NCBI RefSeq assembly: GCF_964355755.1 | Contig: NC_092672.1 | Coordinates: 2,418,001-2,482,000 of the forward strand | Length of the DNA: 64,000 nucleotides | DNA from: Antedon mediterranea | Lineage: Eukaryota > Echinodermata > Crinoidea > Comatulida > Antedonidae | Reading direction: 5' to 3' | Part shown: in pieces, positions 49,583-61,494 of the stretch | Numbering within the stretch: the stretch's first letter is position 1 | Layout of the letters: each line of letters begins with the position of its first letter | Program-made: the position numbers and the translations under genes | Notes under the pieces: model-generated | Databases searched by the model: none | Told to the model about the DNA's origin: nothing | Seen by the model: only the letters and a program-made list of their open reading frames with translations

Positions 49583-49989
49583 TCTTCTCGACATTTCTCG
49601 ATTGTACTCAATAACTTTAACTCATTTTAACAAATTTAATAAATAATACATTGATTTATAAAATCATTGTGAACTTAAAAGAAAGGTGATTAATATTCCT
49701 AATTCTAAGTATTTTTACAATAATTACATAATGATAACAACTCAAATGTTTGTTTCAGTATACTTACATTACTGTACTATACAAGTCTACAAAAATAGAG
49801 TTTGTACTTTAACAAAATTTATCTTTGTACCGACATAGTAGAAGTTTTGATCAAAATAATGATTGTTTTTGCAACATAAAGATTTCTTTCTACTGATGAT
49901 GATACTTAACTGTAATGTGTTAACAGCACAGAGGTAATTTTTTTTCTACATTAACAATTAGAGTTTAAATCTACGATACATCAATTAAT

Positions 49990-50334
49990 ATTTTGCATAT
50001 ATGCTCAACTCTGATTGGTTATATCATTTTGTGCATATTACAGTCCAATGTTTAGTATCTAGATATGCTTCTGATTGGTGATATCATTTGTAGTGTTTAA
50101 TATATCAATTTGTATATTTTCAATGTTTAGTATCTAGATACTGTACAGTATGCTTCTTTTTGGTGATATAGTTAATAATGATAATATTATCAATGTGAAT
50201 AGTTCAATGTTTAGTATCAAGATATGCTTCTGATTGGTGATATCATTTGTAGTGTTTAATATATCAATTTGCATATTTTCAATGTTTAGTATCTAGATAC
50301 TGTACAGTATGCTTCTTTTTGGTGATATAGTTAA
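49990..50334 (-). repeat. Distal part of the PRDM2 3' tandem array (160-bp units)
   Basis: The phrase GCTTCTGATTGGTGATATCA recurs at 50067 and 50226 with a weaker unit near 50005. The same 160-bp unit continues at 53473, 53633 and 53793, the last lying in the PRDM2 coding end. The array is split by the TTAA element at 50335-53417. Confidence 0.85.
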
Positions 50335-50573
50335 AGATCATGGAACATGGTATTTGATGTTTATGTAAAATAGTAGTATTATAGTTGTTCTCCTTGATGG
50401 ATATTAAACAGACAATAAATTAAAAGTTTTCAGGACATAATTAAAGTGTTTTCTGCTATTTCGCGCAACTGCTCTCAGTTCACGACTATTCGGGTTTTTT
50501 CGGCATTTTCCGGTAACCTCTGATAGTGACGTCATAAGATGAAGAAACTTTTTCGTGTACTGTACAAACTAGG

Positions 50574-51831
50574 ATGTCAACACGTATCGCGTATGATTTT
50601 GACAGTTCTTCGTCAGAGGAATTAGAAGAGGAAACATTGATAGTGGAATGCGAAACTGAGGAAAATGAAGGAGAAACTATTTTGTTTAACAATCGAAATA
50701 TTGAATGGAATGTCGATGAAATTAATTCGGCCGTACATGTACGAGCCCGATTGTAGTTCTAATGATTCTTCATCATCAGAAGATGGCGACGGTGACCGTC
50801 ACCTAGGCTAGGCCTACCTACAATTCAAGCAGAGAATATTCAACTTCAAACCCAGTTATTAAATTGGTTAGTAGTACTATCTCTTTTATTAAAAATTAAT
50901 GTATAACTTTATTGTATAATTAACAATTCCCTAGTAGATAACTACGATATTCTTCCGTCATGCCAGTGTGTATTGTGGCTTAGTTAGGCCTAGATAGAGG
51001 CTAGGCCCTACTGTACTTTACTCCCAATTCATGCGGCTAGGCCTAGCCCTCTCACCGGCGACGGTCGGCTATCGTCTATAAGCCTAGGGCCTAGATTGAA
51101 TTTTTTTAACGAAATAAAGATTAAATTGAATCGTAGAAAGCAAAAATGTACATTACGGTATTAGACTGACCATTTTATTTAACAAATTTGCACTTTGTTG
51201 TTTGAAATAGGCCTCCTAGGGTAGGCCTAGATAGATAGGCCCACCCCTAGGCTAGCCAAGATGCAGATTTATTTTCCTATTTCACACACAATACATTAAA
51301 TTAATCATTAATAATCACTAAAACTTTAAAAATATTTAATATAGCGCCCTATAAATTGTGACATCTCAGAATATTGTAGCGCTACAATATTATTATTACA
51401 AAATATTTTTGTTTTTATAATACAGGTGTGATTGTGGCCATTGCCAGATGCTACCCACGTATCGCGAATGTCGATGTTGCCAGGAAGTAGGCCCTATTAT
51501 TTATTAATCATAGGCTGGAGGAAGGTCAGACAATTTACAATACGGAGAAGCCTACATATGCATCACTGAACATCCTGGATTCACTGCTGCCTGTTTGAAT
51601 TTGCATGTGTTGGAAATTGCATGGCTGCATTACCGCCAACAGTATGACACACCTGTTGAAGCCTCAAAACATAAACGTCTGAGACATATTGCGTACCGGC
51701 AACTCGCCAGATGGTTTTTGGGCCGAAACCTAAGGGTATTCTTACCATCATGTGCCGTTTCCTGCATAAGAGCCCACTTCCCACCACCAGGTATGGAAGA
51801 TGATCTCCAGTTTGCTGGATTTTTGGATTGA
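50574..51831 (+). pseudogene. Decayed P2X7 C-terminal (ballast) domain gene within the TTAA element
   Basis: The first exon from ATG 50574 encodes an acidic Ser/Glu-rich segment (MSTRIAYDFDSSSSEE...). A one-base frameshift near 50723 leads to PYMYEPDCSSNDSSSSEDGD. After an acceptor at ~51425 comes CDCGHCQMLPTYRECRCCQE, stops near 51503-51512, and then CITEHPGFTAACLN, HVLEIAWLHYRQQYD, RLRHIAYRQLARW, LPSCAVSCIRAHFP and QFAGFLD with stop at 51831. This spacing of Cys pairs, CIT.HPGF, AYRQ, LPSC..., IR..FP and a final Y/F-x-GF matches the zinc-binding intracellular domain of vertebrate P2RX7 and stand-alone homologues in invertebrates. No P2X channel part is present. The function of stand-alone ballast proteins is unknown. 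Confidence 0.75.
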
Positions 51832-52189
51832 GTAAACATTTAGCACCAACTTGTATTGAGATTACAATTAACCACATACAATTATTTACTGTACTTCATA
51901 AAGGAAAGTATTGTAAACTGTATCTGATAGAAATAAAATATACATTTCTCTGACACAATTTATTAAAAAATTATGCACACAAGTGATTATTTTGTTTATA
52001 AAACTGTTGGCTCTGGATTGTGGAGCTGTATCCACATAAACAAATGGCTTTTAATCTTTTACTAAAAAAATGAAATAATGATTTATAATAAAAAGCATGA
52101 TGGAATGTATCTCATTTCTTGGAGTATGTATTATACTTCTTATTTGAAGTTGATCAGTGGACCTTTTGGCTGCTGATTTATTTACTGCA

Positions 52190-52376
52190 TAATTTTTGCC
52201 TTAGTTGTTCACATTTGGAAATCTTGTGAAGTGGTTGGCAATAGCGGCCTCTTTGTCGGGGCGTTCAAATCCTAAACAGAGTTGGGGTGGCGCATCAACA
52301 ACATCAACATCTTCTGCTGTCCCTTCAACAATGCTCATTACCTCCAAGATGAGGTCATCCACATACCCTGCGAAAT
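52190..52376 (-). pseudogene. Last exon of an unrecognised (possibly transposase) gene in the TTAA element
   Basis: On the minus strand a TTTCGCAG acceptor precedes an open frame of ~60 codons reading GYVDDLILEVMSIVEG..., then LCLGFERPDKEAAIANHFTR and a stop. The clean acceptor and intact frame suggest a genuine terminal exon. I do not recognise the family; a transposase C-terminus is the obvious guess from its place in a transposon. Upstream exons are missing. Confidence 0.45.
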
Positions 52377-52849
52377 AATAATACGGTACTGTAAGAACAA
52401 AATCATTTGTAAAAGTGCAATAAGATTATATAATTTATAATTTGACTTTTCTAAAGCAAATTTCAAATGGTTCAATTTTTGTTCAAATCAATAGAGAATA
52501 TATATAGTGCAATCTGTCAATGCAACTTACAAAGCAACTTACAAATTATTGCAGTCAGCTTGTGCACAAGCTTTATTTTTATGAGGGCAGAACAACTCCC
52601 CACCTGAACTATTATGCTGGGGCTTTCAACACAGTACTACTAGCCTAGGCCCTTTGTGTTGCTGATTTTAAAACCGAATTAATCACCTAGGCCTACTACT
52701 CTACTATACTAGAAAGAAGTACTAGTACTACCTACCGTTTATTTAGTTAATCGACACAACAACTTCAGTTTTACTAATTTTTTTATTGCGTTTAAAAACA
52801 CGATAATAATGCATTCGTATAACTGACTGTAACTAAACCATTCCAAAGT

Positions 52850-53139
52850 TTGGGTCCGTAATTGAAAATGTAAACCTAGGCCTAGGACCATGTATTGTTG
52901 GTCTGGTCAATTTCCCCACGACGTTCTTCGCCGCCTTCGCGTTGGTCCGCCTCGCCTTCAGAATCGGTGAGATCGGGCTCTCATATAGGCCTACGGTTGA
53001 ATTAATTGCATTCAATAACACTTTCTTGCGTATCCATAACGACGTCTCCTTCATCTTCATCAATTTCGAATTCATAATGGATAGTTTCCTCTTCAAAATC
53101 AGACTCCGAACTGTCGAGATCGTACACAATACGTGTTGA
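52850..53139 (-). pseudogene. Inverted second copy of the ballast-gene first exon
   Basis: On the minus strand the ATG at 53139 starts MSTRIVYDLDSSESDFEEET, clearly homologous to the + strand MSTRIAYDFDSS at 50574. After frame breaks, PDLTDSEGEADQREGGEERR and TNNTW follow, resembling the linker ahead of the first Cys pair. Flanking GTGACGTCATAAGATGA also matches 50527 in inverse orientation. The element thus has long imperfect inverted ends that include coding sequence. Confidence 0.65.
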
Positions 53140-53421
53140 CATCTTGCCGATACAGTACAGTTTGTATACAATAAGAGAGATGCGTCGCGACCAGGGCAGT
53201 GCAGTGTGTTCATCTTATGACGTCACGATTTATCGCCTTGGATTTCCTGCTTCCAAATTCGACTTCGGAGATATTTACTCCGATGTATGTAAATCATAAA
53301 AAATTCATAATTTACGCTTATAGAATTTATTTTATCAAAACGTACTAATAAAATCAACCTATTCAGACCCAAATCAGCTAAAAAACGTTATACATCAAAT
53401 ACCATGTTCCATGATCTTTAA

Positions 53422-53784
53422 TAATGATAATATTATCAATGTGAATAGTTCCAATGTTTAGTATCTAGATATGCTTCTGATTGGTGATATCATTTGTAGT
53501 GTTTAATATATCAATTTGTATATTTTCAATGTTTAGTATCTAGATACTGTACAGTATGCTTCTTTTTGGTGATATAGTTAATAATGATAATATTATCAAT
53601 GTGAATAGTTCCAATGTTTAGTATCTAGATATGCTACTGATTGGTGATATCATTTGTAGTGTTTAATATATCAATTTGTATATTTTCAATGTTTAGTATC
53701 TAGATACTGTACAGTATGCTTCTTTTTGGTGATATAGTTAATAATGATAATATTATCAATGTGAATAGTTCCAATGTTTAATAT
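53422..53784 (-). repeat. Proximal part of the PRDM2 3' tandem array, immediately after the stop
   Basis: 160-bp units starting at 53473 and 53633 match the last coding unit at 53793. Read on the minus strand they still resemble the protein end (ENIQIDILNTTNDITNQKHI, then TAG). Each unit consists of two related halves of ~75-85 bp. This DNA would be 3' UTR. A minus-strand AATAAA lies at 53326-53331 inside the TTAA element. Confidence 0.85.
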
Positions 53785-54560
53785 CTAGATATGCTTCTGA
53801 TTGGTGATATCATTTGTTGTGTTTGATGTATCACTTTTCATATTTTCATCATGTTTTTTATTTGGAATTATTTCATCAGCATTATTGACATCTTCTGTGT
53901 AGCTTGATGTATCAATTTGCATATTTTCATCATGTTTTTTATCTGGAATCACTTCATCAATATTGGTGATATCTTCTGTTGAGTTTGGTGTACCAATTTG
54001 CACATTTTCATCATGTTTTTTATCTGGAATTACTTCATCAATATTGGTGATAATGTCTGTAGTATTTGGTGTATCAATTTGCATATTTTCAACAGGTTTA
54101 TTTTTATCTTGAATTCCAGTAACTTTCTCAGTATTGGTGATATCTTCTGTTGTATTTGAAGGACCAATGTACATATTTTCAGTTTTATCTGCAATATTTT
54201 CATCAGCAATATTTTCATCAGCATTGTTGTCGTTTACTGCATTTGTAATATGAACATACAGATTTTCATCTTTATCATTTTCATGTGAAATTGAACTGAC
54301 TTCAAAATTGTTGATGTCTGCTGTTTCAGTTGAAATTTCAAGATGTTGGTTTTCATCAAGTTTTTTATCTGGAATTATATCATCAGTAGTGGTGATATCT
54401 TTTGTGGTTTTTGATGCATCTAGTAGAAGCATATTTTTATCATGTTTTTTCTCTGGAATTACTTCATCCATATTGGTGATATCGTCTATGGTATTAATTT
54501 GCATATTTTCATTAAGTTCACCTTGAATGACATTATCAGTATTAATGACATCATCTGTAT
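53785..54560 (-). repeat. 81-bp coding repeats at the PRDM2 C-terminus
   Basis: About eight to nine degenerate 27-codon units of the type T-x-DITNIDEVIPDKKHDENMQIDT. The last three or four are closest to each other; earlier ones are increasingly diverged. The array keeps reading frame and an acidic, Asn-rich character, and runs directly into the non-coding array downstream. Confidence 0.85.
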
Positions 54561-57500
54561 TGATGACATCTTCTGTATTGATATCATCTTCTGCAATTGA
54601 TGTATCAAGATTTTCATGAAATTCATTTTTGTCTGGAAGTACCTTGTCAGCATCAACTATGCTTTCTGTGGTATTTGTTATCAAACTTTCATTATCAATG
54701 ACATATTCATTTTTCTTACCAGAATTTGATCTCTTTCTAATACGTAGCTTTACAGCATTGCCTTCTTGCGGTACACCTTTGTCTATCACTTGACTCGATG
54801 ATACAGAAGGTGATTTATTGAAAGGGTTATGCAACGATTTCCGGAAAGACACCTCTTTAAATTTAGTCTCCTCTAACTTCCTCTGAGCTATTTCAATCAG
54901 TTGGAGTGGATCTACTTCTTCATCTACTCGCAGTGGACAAATAATCGCATGTTTTTTCAAACTTTTCATGTAACAGAAATTTCTCTTACAGAATGGACAG
55001 GCATGTTGTTCTTTTAACAGATGTTGCTGATCAGATGACACATTATTTTTTAATTCATGTGTTTCTTGTGTTTTTTGTTGATTCGGGCATTTTTTATTGT
55101 GTCGTTCCAGTCCTGAAAGAAGTTTAAAGATTTTACCACATTCAAAACACTTGTGTTTATCGTCAGAAACAGACTTTCTTTTTACAGCTTGTGTGTTAAT
55201 TGGCTTCACACTCTCATCAATTATGAGATCTCCATCAATGATTTCTGGAGTACTTACTGGTTTAAGCAAAGGTACAGTATTTGCACACTCCATTATATGC
55301 TTGTGAAATTCAAGTTTGTCTAGAAACACCATAGAACACTTTGTACAGGTGTTCATAGTGGAATCATGTCTAACTGATTCATATCTTTGATTCGTCATCA
55401 TATTCAGGAACCCAAGTTTTCGGTGATGTGCGAATGGATGGTGTCTCTGTGGATTTACTGGAGTTGACTTTCTTGGACTTTGATTCTTCAAAGGTGAAGG
55501 TTCCTTCAATACTTGAAATGCGATTGTATTTTTGGATGGAGATTTCCTCTTCACACCATCTGCAATTTGTGATATTCTACTTTTAGAAGGAGTAACCTGT
55601 TGGTCCCTGTTAGGAGACACTGCAGTAACTTGAGCAGGAACTGTGAAGTTAATAGGTCGTAGTTCATCTGGTCCAAGTTCGGTATAACTGCATTGGACAT
55701 TTGCATGGCAGTCTCTTTGGTGTGTTTGTAAATTTGACAAGTAAGCAAATTCACGTTGACAAACAGAGCATGCATACATTTTTCCAACTCTATGCAATGT
55801 TGACCTATGCTCAACAAGATCTTTAGGATCTTTAAAAAGTCTGATGCAGAACTCGCATTTATAGTTCCATTCCTTGGCATGAATAACAACATGTTGTGTC
55901 AAATCTTTCATGGAGTTGAATGGTGCCTCGCAAACATTACATTTGAAGGTGCTAATTGTTTTTGAATTATCAGCAAGGACAGTTGTTGATGCTGACATTT
56001 CCACTGATGGTACTTCAATTGGATTTGATTTGACTTCAGGAACTGTTGGCATTGATAGATTCTGTGGTTGATGAGTTTCATTTAATGACTGGTTGAACAC
56101 TGGATGCTCAGAATGTGGTGAGAGAGATCCTGGTATGGTCAATTGAAGTTTAGGTAAGCTGTGATACACTGACTCACTCATATCTACTGTATGTTTTTGT
56201 GAGGCCGCTCGTTCTTCTAATATTTTTTTGACAGTCTTGGTTTGGGAATTCCTGGGTATTTCAAATGTACGTTGCCCACTGGACACTGGAACCACGCCAC
56301 ATGGATGGGTATTTCTTTGAGGTTGCATGTGAGAACTTTGGCCCATGAATCGAGGTTGTGATGCTGACTTGTTTGTGGGAATTCTTGGGGTTACATGACA
56401 TCCAGGCTGATGACATCCAGGCTGATGACATCCAGGCTGATGATAACGAGGTTGATTATTATGTGATGGAGGAAAAGTCTCAAGACTGTGGTGATGATCT
56501 AAGCCATCTCTTTGTGAAACCTTTGAGGCTGCTATCCGGCTGATGGAGGAGTTCAATGAGTGAACATGCTCTGGATTCATACCTGGAAAAATCACCTTAG
56601 GAGGTGAAAGTAGACCACCTTGTATCTTTGAAAATACTTGTTGTTGTATCATAGGTTTCTGTTTACTATATTGAGGTGCAGGATAAGGTGGTGGCAGATT
56701 TCTTTTGCCTTGATTGTTAAGTTGGAAAGAATGTGGAAGGCCTCTTGGATGAACCAAGCACTGGCCGTGTTTTCTGTTCTTACTTTGTTGTGTTGATGAC
56801 AGATCTAACACAGAGTCTGATACATTTTTTCTGTTAACTGCCAAGTCCAGAACCTGTGAATCATCTTGTGTCTTTTTTTTTGGTATGTAAGGTTGTGGCA
56901 AATTTACTTGTGACCATGGCGAGGCCGCTGCTGCATTATAAAATCTTGACTGGTTAGAGGGCACAATTCTTTTTCCAGTAATGTGTCCATGTACAGCACA
57001 ATCTGAAGAAAGAACTCTCTTGAGTGTACTTTCATTATCTGGAACATGCGTCTTCTGCAATGATGCTAAGGCAGCATTTTCCTCAGCTGTACGTCTTTGT
57101 TTTGAAAGATTATGGTTCTTGAAGTAAGCTTCCTCAGCTGTGAGTGAATCAGTTACATTACTGACAAATGCTTTACTACATTGGCCAATGTCATGATTAT
57201 CATCATCATGTCGGATAGACCTTGTTGGAGTTGCTGAAGAAACAGAACTAACTTCTTCTATATTACTACTAATCTGCTGCATGTTACTTTGACTTACTTC
57301 AAAAGCATCACAATTTTTAGTTACATTACGACATTGGATCTCTCTATTATATGACATGTCTTCCATCAAGTGCGGTTCGGAGCAACTTTCTTGATAGACC
57401 CCATCCTCATCAATCCATTGCTTAATCTCCTTGGCTGGGTTCAATGTATTAACTCTTTCAGGAGATCTTGAAACTTCAGTCGAAGCTAGTCCAAAGATAG

Positions 57501-60500
57501 CAGCAATGGAAGGAGTATCTTCAGGAATAGCAGTTATCGTTTGTTGTTTCAATTGACTATCTTCTGACAGTCCTGATGACCCATCCTTCATACGAGATTT
57601 AGTACTTTTTGAAGTAATTGATCCTTTATCAATAAAGTAATCTTGTTTACCATTTTCTGTCTTTCTTCTTTTAATACGGATATTATGAGCAAGTCTTCTG
57701 TGTCGTACACAATTTAAACGAGATTGAAATCGTGCCCCACATACATCACACTGAAGTTTCTTCTTAATTTTTGACTGCCATTTATTTCCTTCAAAGAATG
57801 CTTTAACTTCACTTTGTGGTTGTTTTTTTAACGATTTATGCTCGCTGACCTTTAGTTTTTTGTGTGGAAGATGTGCCTTAAAGTGTTTATATGTTAAAAA
57901 GGTTCGCGGACATTCTTGACAAGAAAACTGTTTAATTTTGTTATGTTGAAGCACATGCCGCTCTAACCAACCAGAATAACGAAATTGTTTATCACAATAA
58001 GGACAATTAAAAATACCTGATCCACCTTTGCCTTTTACAGTGTAATTGGCTTTAAAATCTGAACCTTTATCTGAAACAACCTCTTTTTCTGCTGTACTAT
58101 CACTAGGCGAGTCATAACTATTCTCCCACATTTTGATAGCTTGCTTTCTCTTGGTAACAACTTCTGTTACTGTCACAGATCGTGTACGAATCTTCTCTCT
58201 GGGATGCGCAATTTTAATTGGCTTGTTAAATTCATGTGGTTTTCGAACCAAGTGATTTTTGCGGTAGTGAATTTTTAGTCCTAGTTGCTTGGAAAATATG
58301 CCTCCACAAACTTTACATTTGTAGAATGGCCGACCACGTTTGTCTCTGATTTGATCTTCTGGTCCAATTTGAAAAGCATTTTGTTTTACCTGTGTTGTCT
58401 GTTTTACCTGTGTCTTCTGCTCTACCTGCATTGTCTGCTTTACTTCGTTTGTTGATGAGACATCTGGTGTCTGAATGTTCAAATCTACAAACTTACTGGT
58501 TTGCTTATTCGATGTTGTTTGTTCTGAAATAATAGGTGACAGTAGTGGTGGTGACAGCTGAAGCTCAAGGCTTGTATCAGGCAATTCACTATCATCTTTC
58601 ATGATCTGCAATGGCTTGAGGGAACTACTTTTTACATTTCTTTCAAGGACTGGCATAGTTGAGTCATGAAAATCTAAATTTAAATAAATAAGAAAAGGCA
58701 AATTATAAACACTTGTAATATTGTAATGGTTATTTTTTCTATCCCCAAAATAATAATAAATAACCATAAAGTTTGCCAAATGTCTAAATAACTTGCTATC
58801 ATATTGCGTCAAACTGTTGCTTATTCATGTCTAAACAAAGATGAATTGTATTAATAGAATAAAAACATGTTTATAATGCAGTTTTTTTTTATCCCACTAT
58901 CACATGCTATAGCATTTGGGTGATTGCATGCTTTATAGTACCTGTACCTTTGGATAATGTTTTTTTCTCAACTTGTTTCGAGGTTTGGTGTGTCTGCAGG
59001 CAAGAGCTTCTACTAGAGACTACATGAATATAATTAGAAGATAATTCTATTGGTCCATCTAAGATAGTAACATGAGATAATCTCACAACAGCATTGAAGA
59101 CATTTGCACAAGAACCTATTGGTTTTATACCTGTAATGTTTGAGTCTTTGGTCACTGCATCAAACAATTTGTTCTGTTCTTCCGATGGTAGATCATTCTT
59201 GTGATCACTGCCATTTTTGTCTTCTTCTTTAACCAAGTCAGATTTGCCTTCCATTGATTCTTCTTCAAGTTTTGGAATTATATCATTCTTCATCTTTTTA
59301 TTTCGGAAATAATTTCCAACTGACTTTCTTTTTTTAATCTTCAGGTTTTTGTTGGAAATATTTTCTACTTTAGGAAGACTAAGGTTTTGTTTTTTCTTCT
59401 TAATGTTTGATGGTTGTTTAAAAAGTTTGATGTCTTTTAGGTCCTTTATTTGTTCTGTCTGGTGGAGCGTGAAATCAGCTTCTTTACTGTAACTTGCTCC
59501 TTCCATGTGGTTGCAGGATGCATCTACTGTATTGTTAAACCAGCATAACAATTCATCTCCAGGGTGAATATCCTACAAATACAACAGCAATTTTATATAA
59601 GAAACTTAATACGGTAATGTCAATATTATAAATAAAAAACAGTTAAATTACAGGCCTGGGATATCATAAATTCATGGTACAATATTCTCATTGTATATTT
59701 ATGCAAGGATGTACTGTGGTTGTTCTGGAGGAAGGTTGATCAGGTTACCCACACTAAAAAGTAGTTCTGAAAATATATACAGTACTGTATATATATTGTT
59801 CTACAAAGAACTGTTGAGTTTCTTTGAGAAATTAAACATGTCTTTTAAGAACTATATATACTGTACGTGGTGTACCGTAAACTTATGATTTCGCCATGCA
59901 AAGCTTCAAACAACACACTAAAAGGTTTTTAACTCGGTCTATATTTTTGGCGTATTCAATTAGAAAATTTACCATCTTTACATTAGGTATTACAGTACTC
60001 AACAAATGAACATTTCTCATTTAACATAAATAAAAAAGAACTTAACAGCTTTTCTGTTGAGAGTATGTTTCCCAATTGAATACGCCAATTGAAAGACAGC
60101 TTGTGAATGTGTGAAGATTTGTAACCACACTATAACATCATTTACCTTGATAACTTTGTAGAAGATATTCTTTTTAATTTGCGATGCAATCATGTTCTGT
60201 TCCTCATAGAAACGTGCACTTTTTACAAAGCGAAGCCAATTAGCCTTTCTTATATCAGAGGCATCAATTAGACATAGGGGCTTCCTAGATGGACTCACAA
60301 TCTATAAACAAAAGTATACAAATTATTTTGATTATTTTTAATTATGAAGTAAAATGCTTCTAGTAATATATAAACATCCTCCAACATCGAGTCATGGTTT
60401 TGTTTGGCAGAAATAATGGTAACAACCCACATGTGTGGAGGAGTGAATTTTAATTGGATAGTGAATGAAGTTAAATGTCCTAATTATGCCTTTTATAAAG

Positions 60501-61494
60501 TATAGTGGTCTATAACATTTACATGAGCATATGATGTGTCCAGAATTTGTACCTCTGAAGTAGATTAAAATTAATGGAGATTCCACATGAGTTGATTGCT
60601 GTACCATATAATTATTATACAGTACTTTCAATTCATGTCATATTGTCATTGTCAATTATGGCAGTGATCAATTCATTCAAATTAATATAATAGGACTAAG
60701 ATCATGAGTTAGCGATTGAGAATAAGTCTAACCTCCCATGTGTAGGTGTGGTCAGTGACATCTTGTAGCTTTCTTCGGACACCTTTGTATGGCCCATATT
60801 TCACTCCTTTCTTGATTGTGTACTTGGAGTAGACACCTAACAAAGTATCAAAAAGAAAGTTGTAATTAAATTAATTGATGATAATTATGAGAGACCATCA
60901 ATTGAGATATCTTACCAAAATGAAATGACGTTTTGATTTCATTAATTTTTATTTATTTTAACAAAATCCAATCAGCAAAAAGCAAATAAAATGATGCCTT
61001 ACAATATAAAGGCAATGATCGCAATAACATTTTGAATATTGAATATTATGATGATCTGTACAGTATTTACAGTTACATTAAAATTACACGTCTTCAAAAA
61101 GTGGAAATTGTTGTTGTAGATAGCAATTATAATCATTATTGTTATCATAATTATCATTAACATCAGCCTCATGATTAACAAACAAATGAAGATTTTTGTT
61201 TCTAGTAGATCCAAGTCATAGAATGCTGATAAATAGATGGTTAATTAACATTTCTCGTTTTTTTCTTTTTCAAACTTTTTAACTATTTGTCTATATGCCG
61301 TCTGGGAAAACAGTCCTATGTACTGAAAAGGTCACCCAGTATAAAGAAGAAATAAAAATAAACAAATAATAGAGTGTGTGACATGCCGTGAGACCACATC
61401 CTCACTCCTTACCAATTCGTTTGTTGTCAGTCTGGGAAGGTTGTATTTCAAGCTCCCTGGGAAGGGTCATTCCTGGTGGCATCGCCTCTTCCAT
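53785..61494 (-). CDS. PRDM2: PRDM2 (RIZ)-like PR-domain zinc-finger protein, 1,951 aa
   Basis: Nuclear PR/SET-domain zinc-finger protein; vertebrate PRDM2 is linked to H3K9 methylation and tumour suppression (known for the family). Coding exons 61413-61494, 60733-60836, 60146-60301, 58948-59572 and 53785-58673 join in phase. The PR domain (~20-125) contains YGPYKGVRRKLQD, CLIDASDIRKANWLRFV, FYEEQNMIA and DIHPGDELLCWFN. C2H2 fingers lie near 442, 545, 574 and 630. A triplet near 1233-1320 (CNVCEAPF, YKCEFCIRLFKD, CSVCQREFAYLSNL, then LRPINFT) is diagnostic of PRDM2. Further fingers (CTKCSMVF, CFECGKIF, CPFCKRNF) lie at ~1430-1560. VLDLS motifs near ~930 are shared with vertebrate PRDM2. The tail (~1690-1951) is acidic with degenerate 27-aa repeats (TEDITNIDEVIPDKKHDEN). 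The start was chosen in the first PR exon. Confidence 0.93.
56395..56450 (-). repeat. 15-bp coding repeat (HQPGC) in PRDM2
   Basis: Four units of (R/C)(Y)HQPGC are encoded by near-identical 15-bp repeats (CATCCAGGCTGATGA on the + strand). It sits in a low-complexity Pro/His/Gln linker between finger clusters. Confidence 0.85.
59573..61412 (-). other. PRDM2 introns 1-3, no other gene seen
   Basis: Introns between the PR-domain exons (61412-60837, 60732-60302, 60145-59573). AT-rich, with an inverted motif TACAGTACTGTATATATATTG at 59775. Small frames inside are not gene-like. Confidence 0.6.

Larger units (their letters stand above)
50335..53417. mobile_element. 3,083-bp TTAA-flanked DNA transposon carrying P2X7-type ballast-domain gene remnants
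   Basis: Left end AGATCATGGAACATGGTATT and right end AATACCATGTTCCATGATCT are inverse copies. TTAA lies on both sides (50331-50334 and 53418-53421). Removing the element plus one TTAA restores the 160-bp array spacing exactly (3247 minus 160 equals 3087). TTAA targets are used by piggyBac and Kolobok elements; which one applies is not resolved. Inside are a ballast-domain gene remnant (+ strand), a final exon of unknown type (-) and an inverted second copy of the ballast first exon (-), so both ends carry related 5' gene sequence. Confidence 0.85.

Noticed and set aside
58674-58812. N-terminal extension of the long zinc-finger frame
   Set aside because: It is intron read-through; the acceptor at 58674 and phase agreement with exon 4 show that the coding part starts at 58673.
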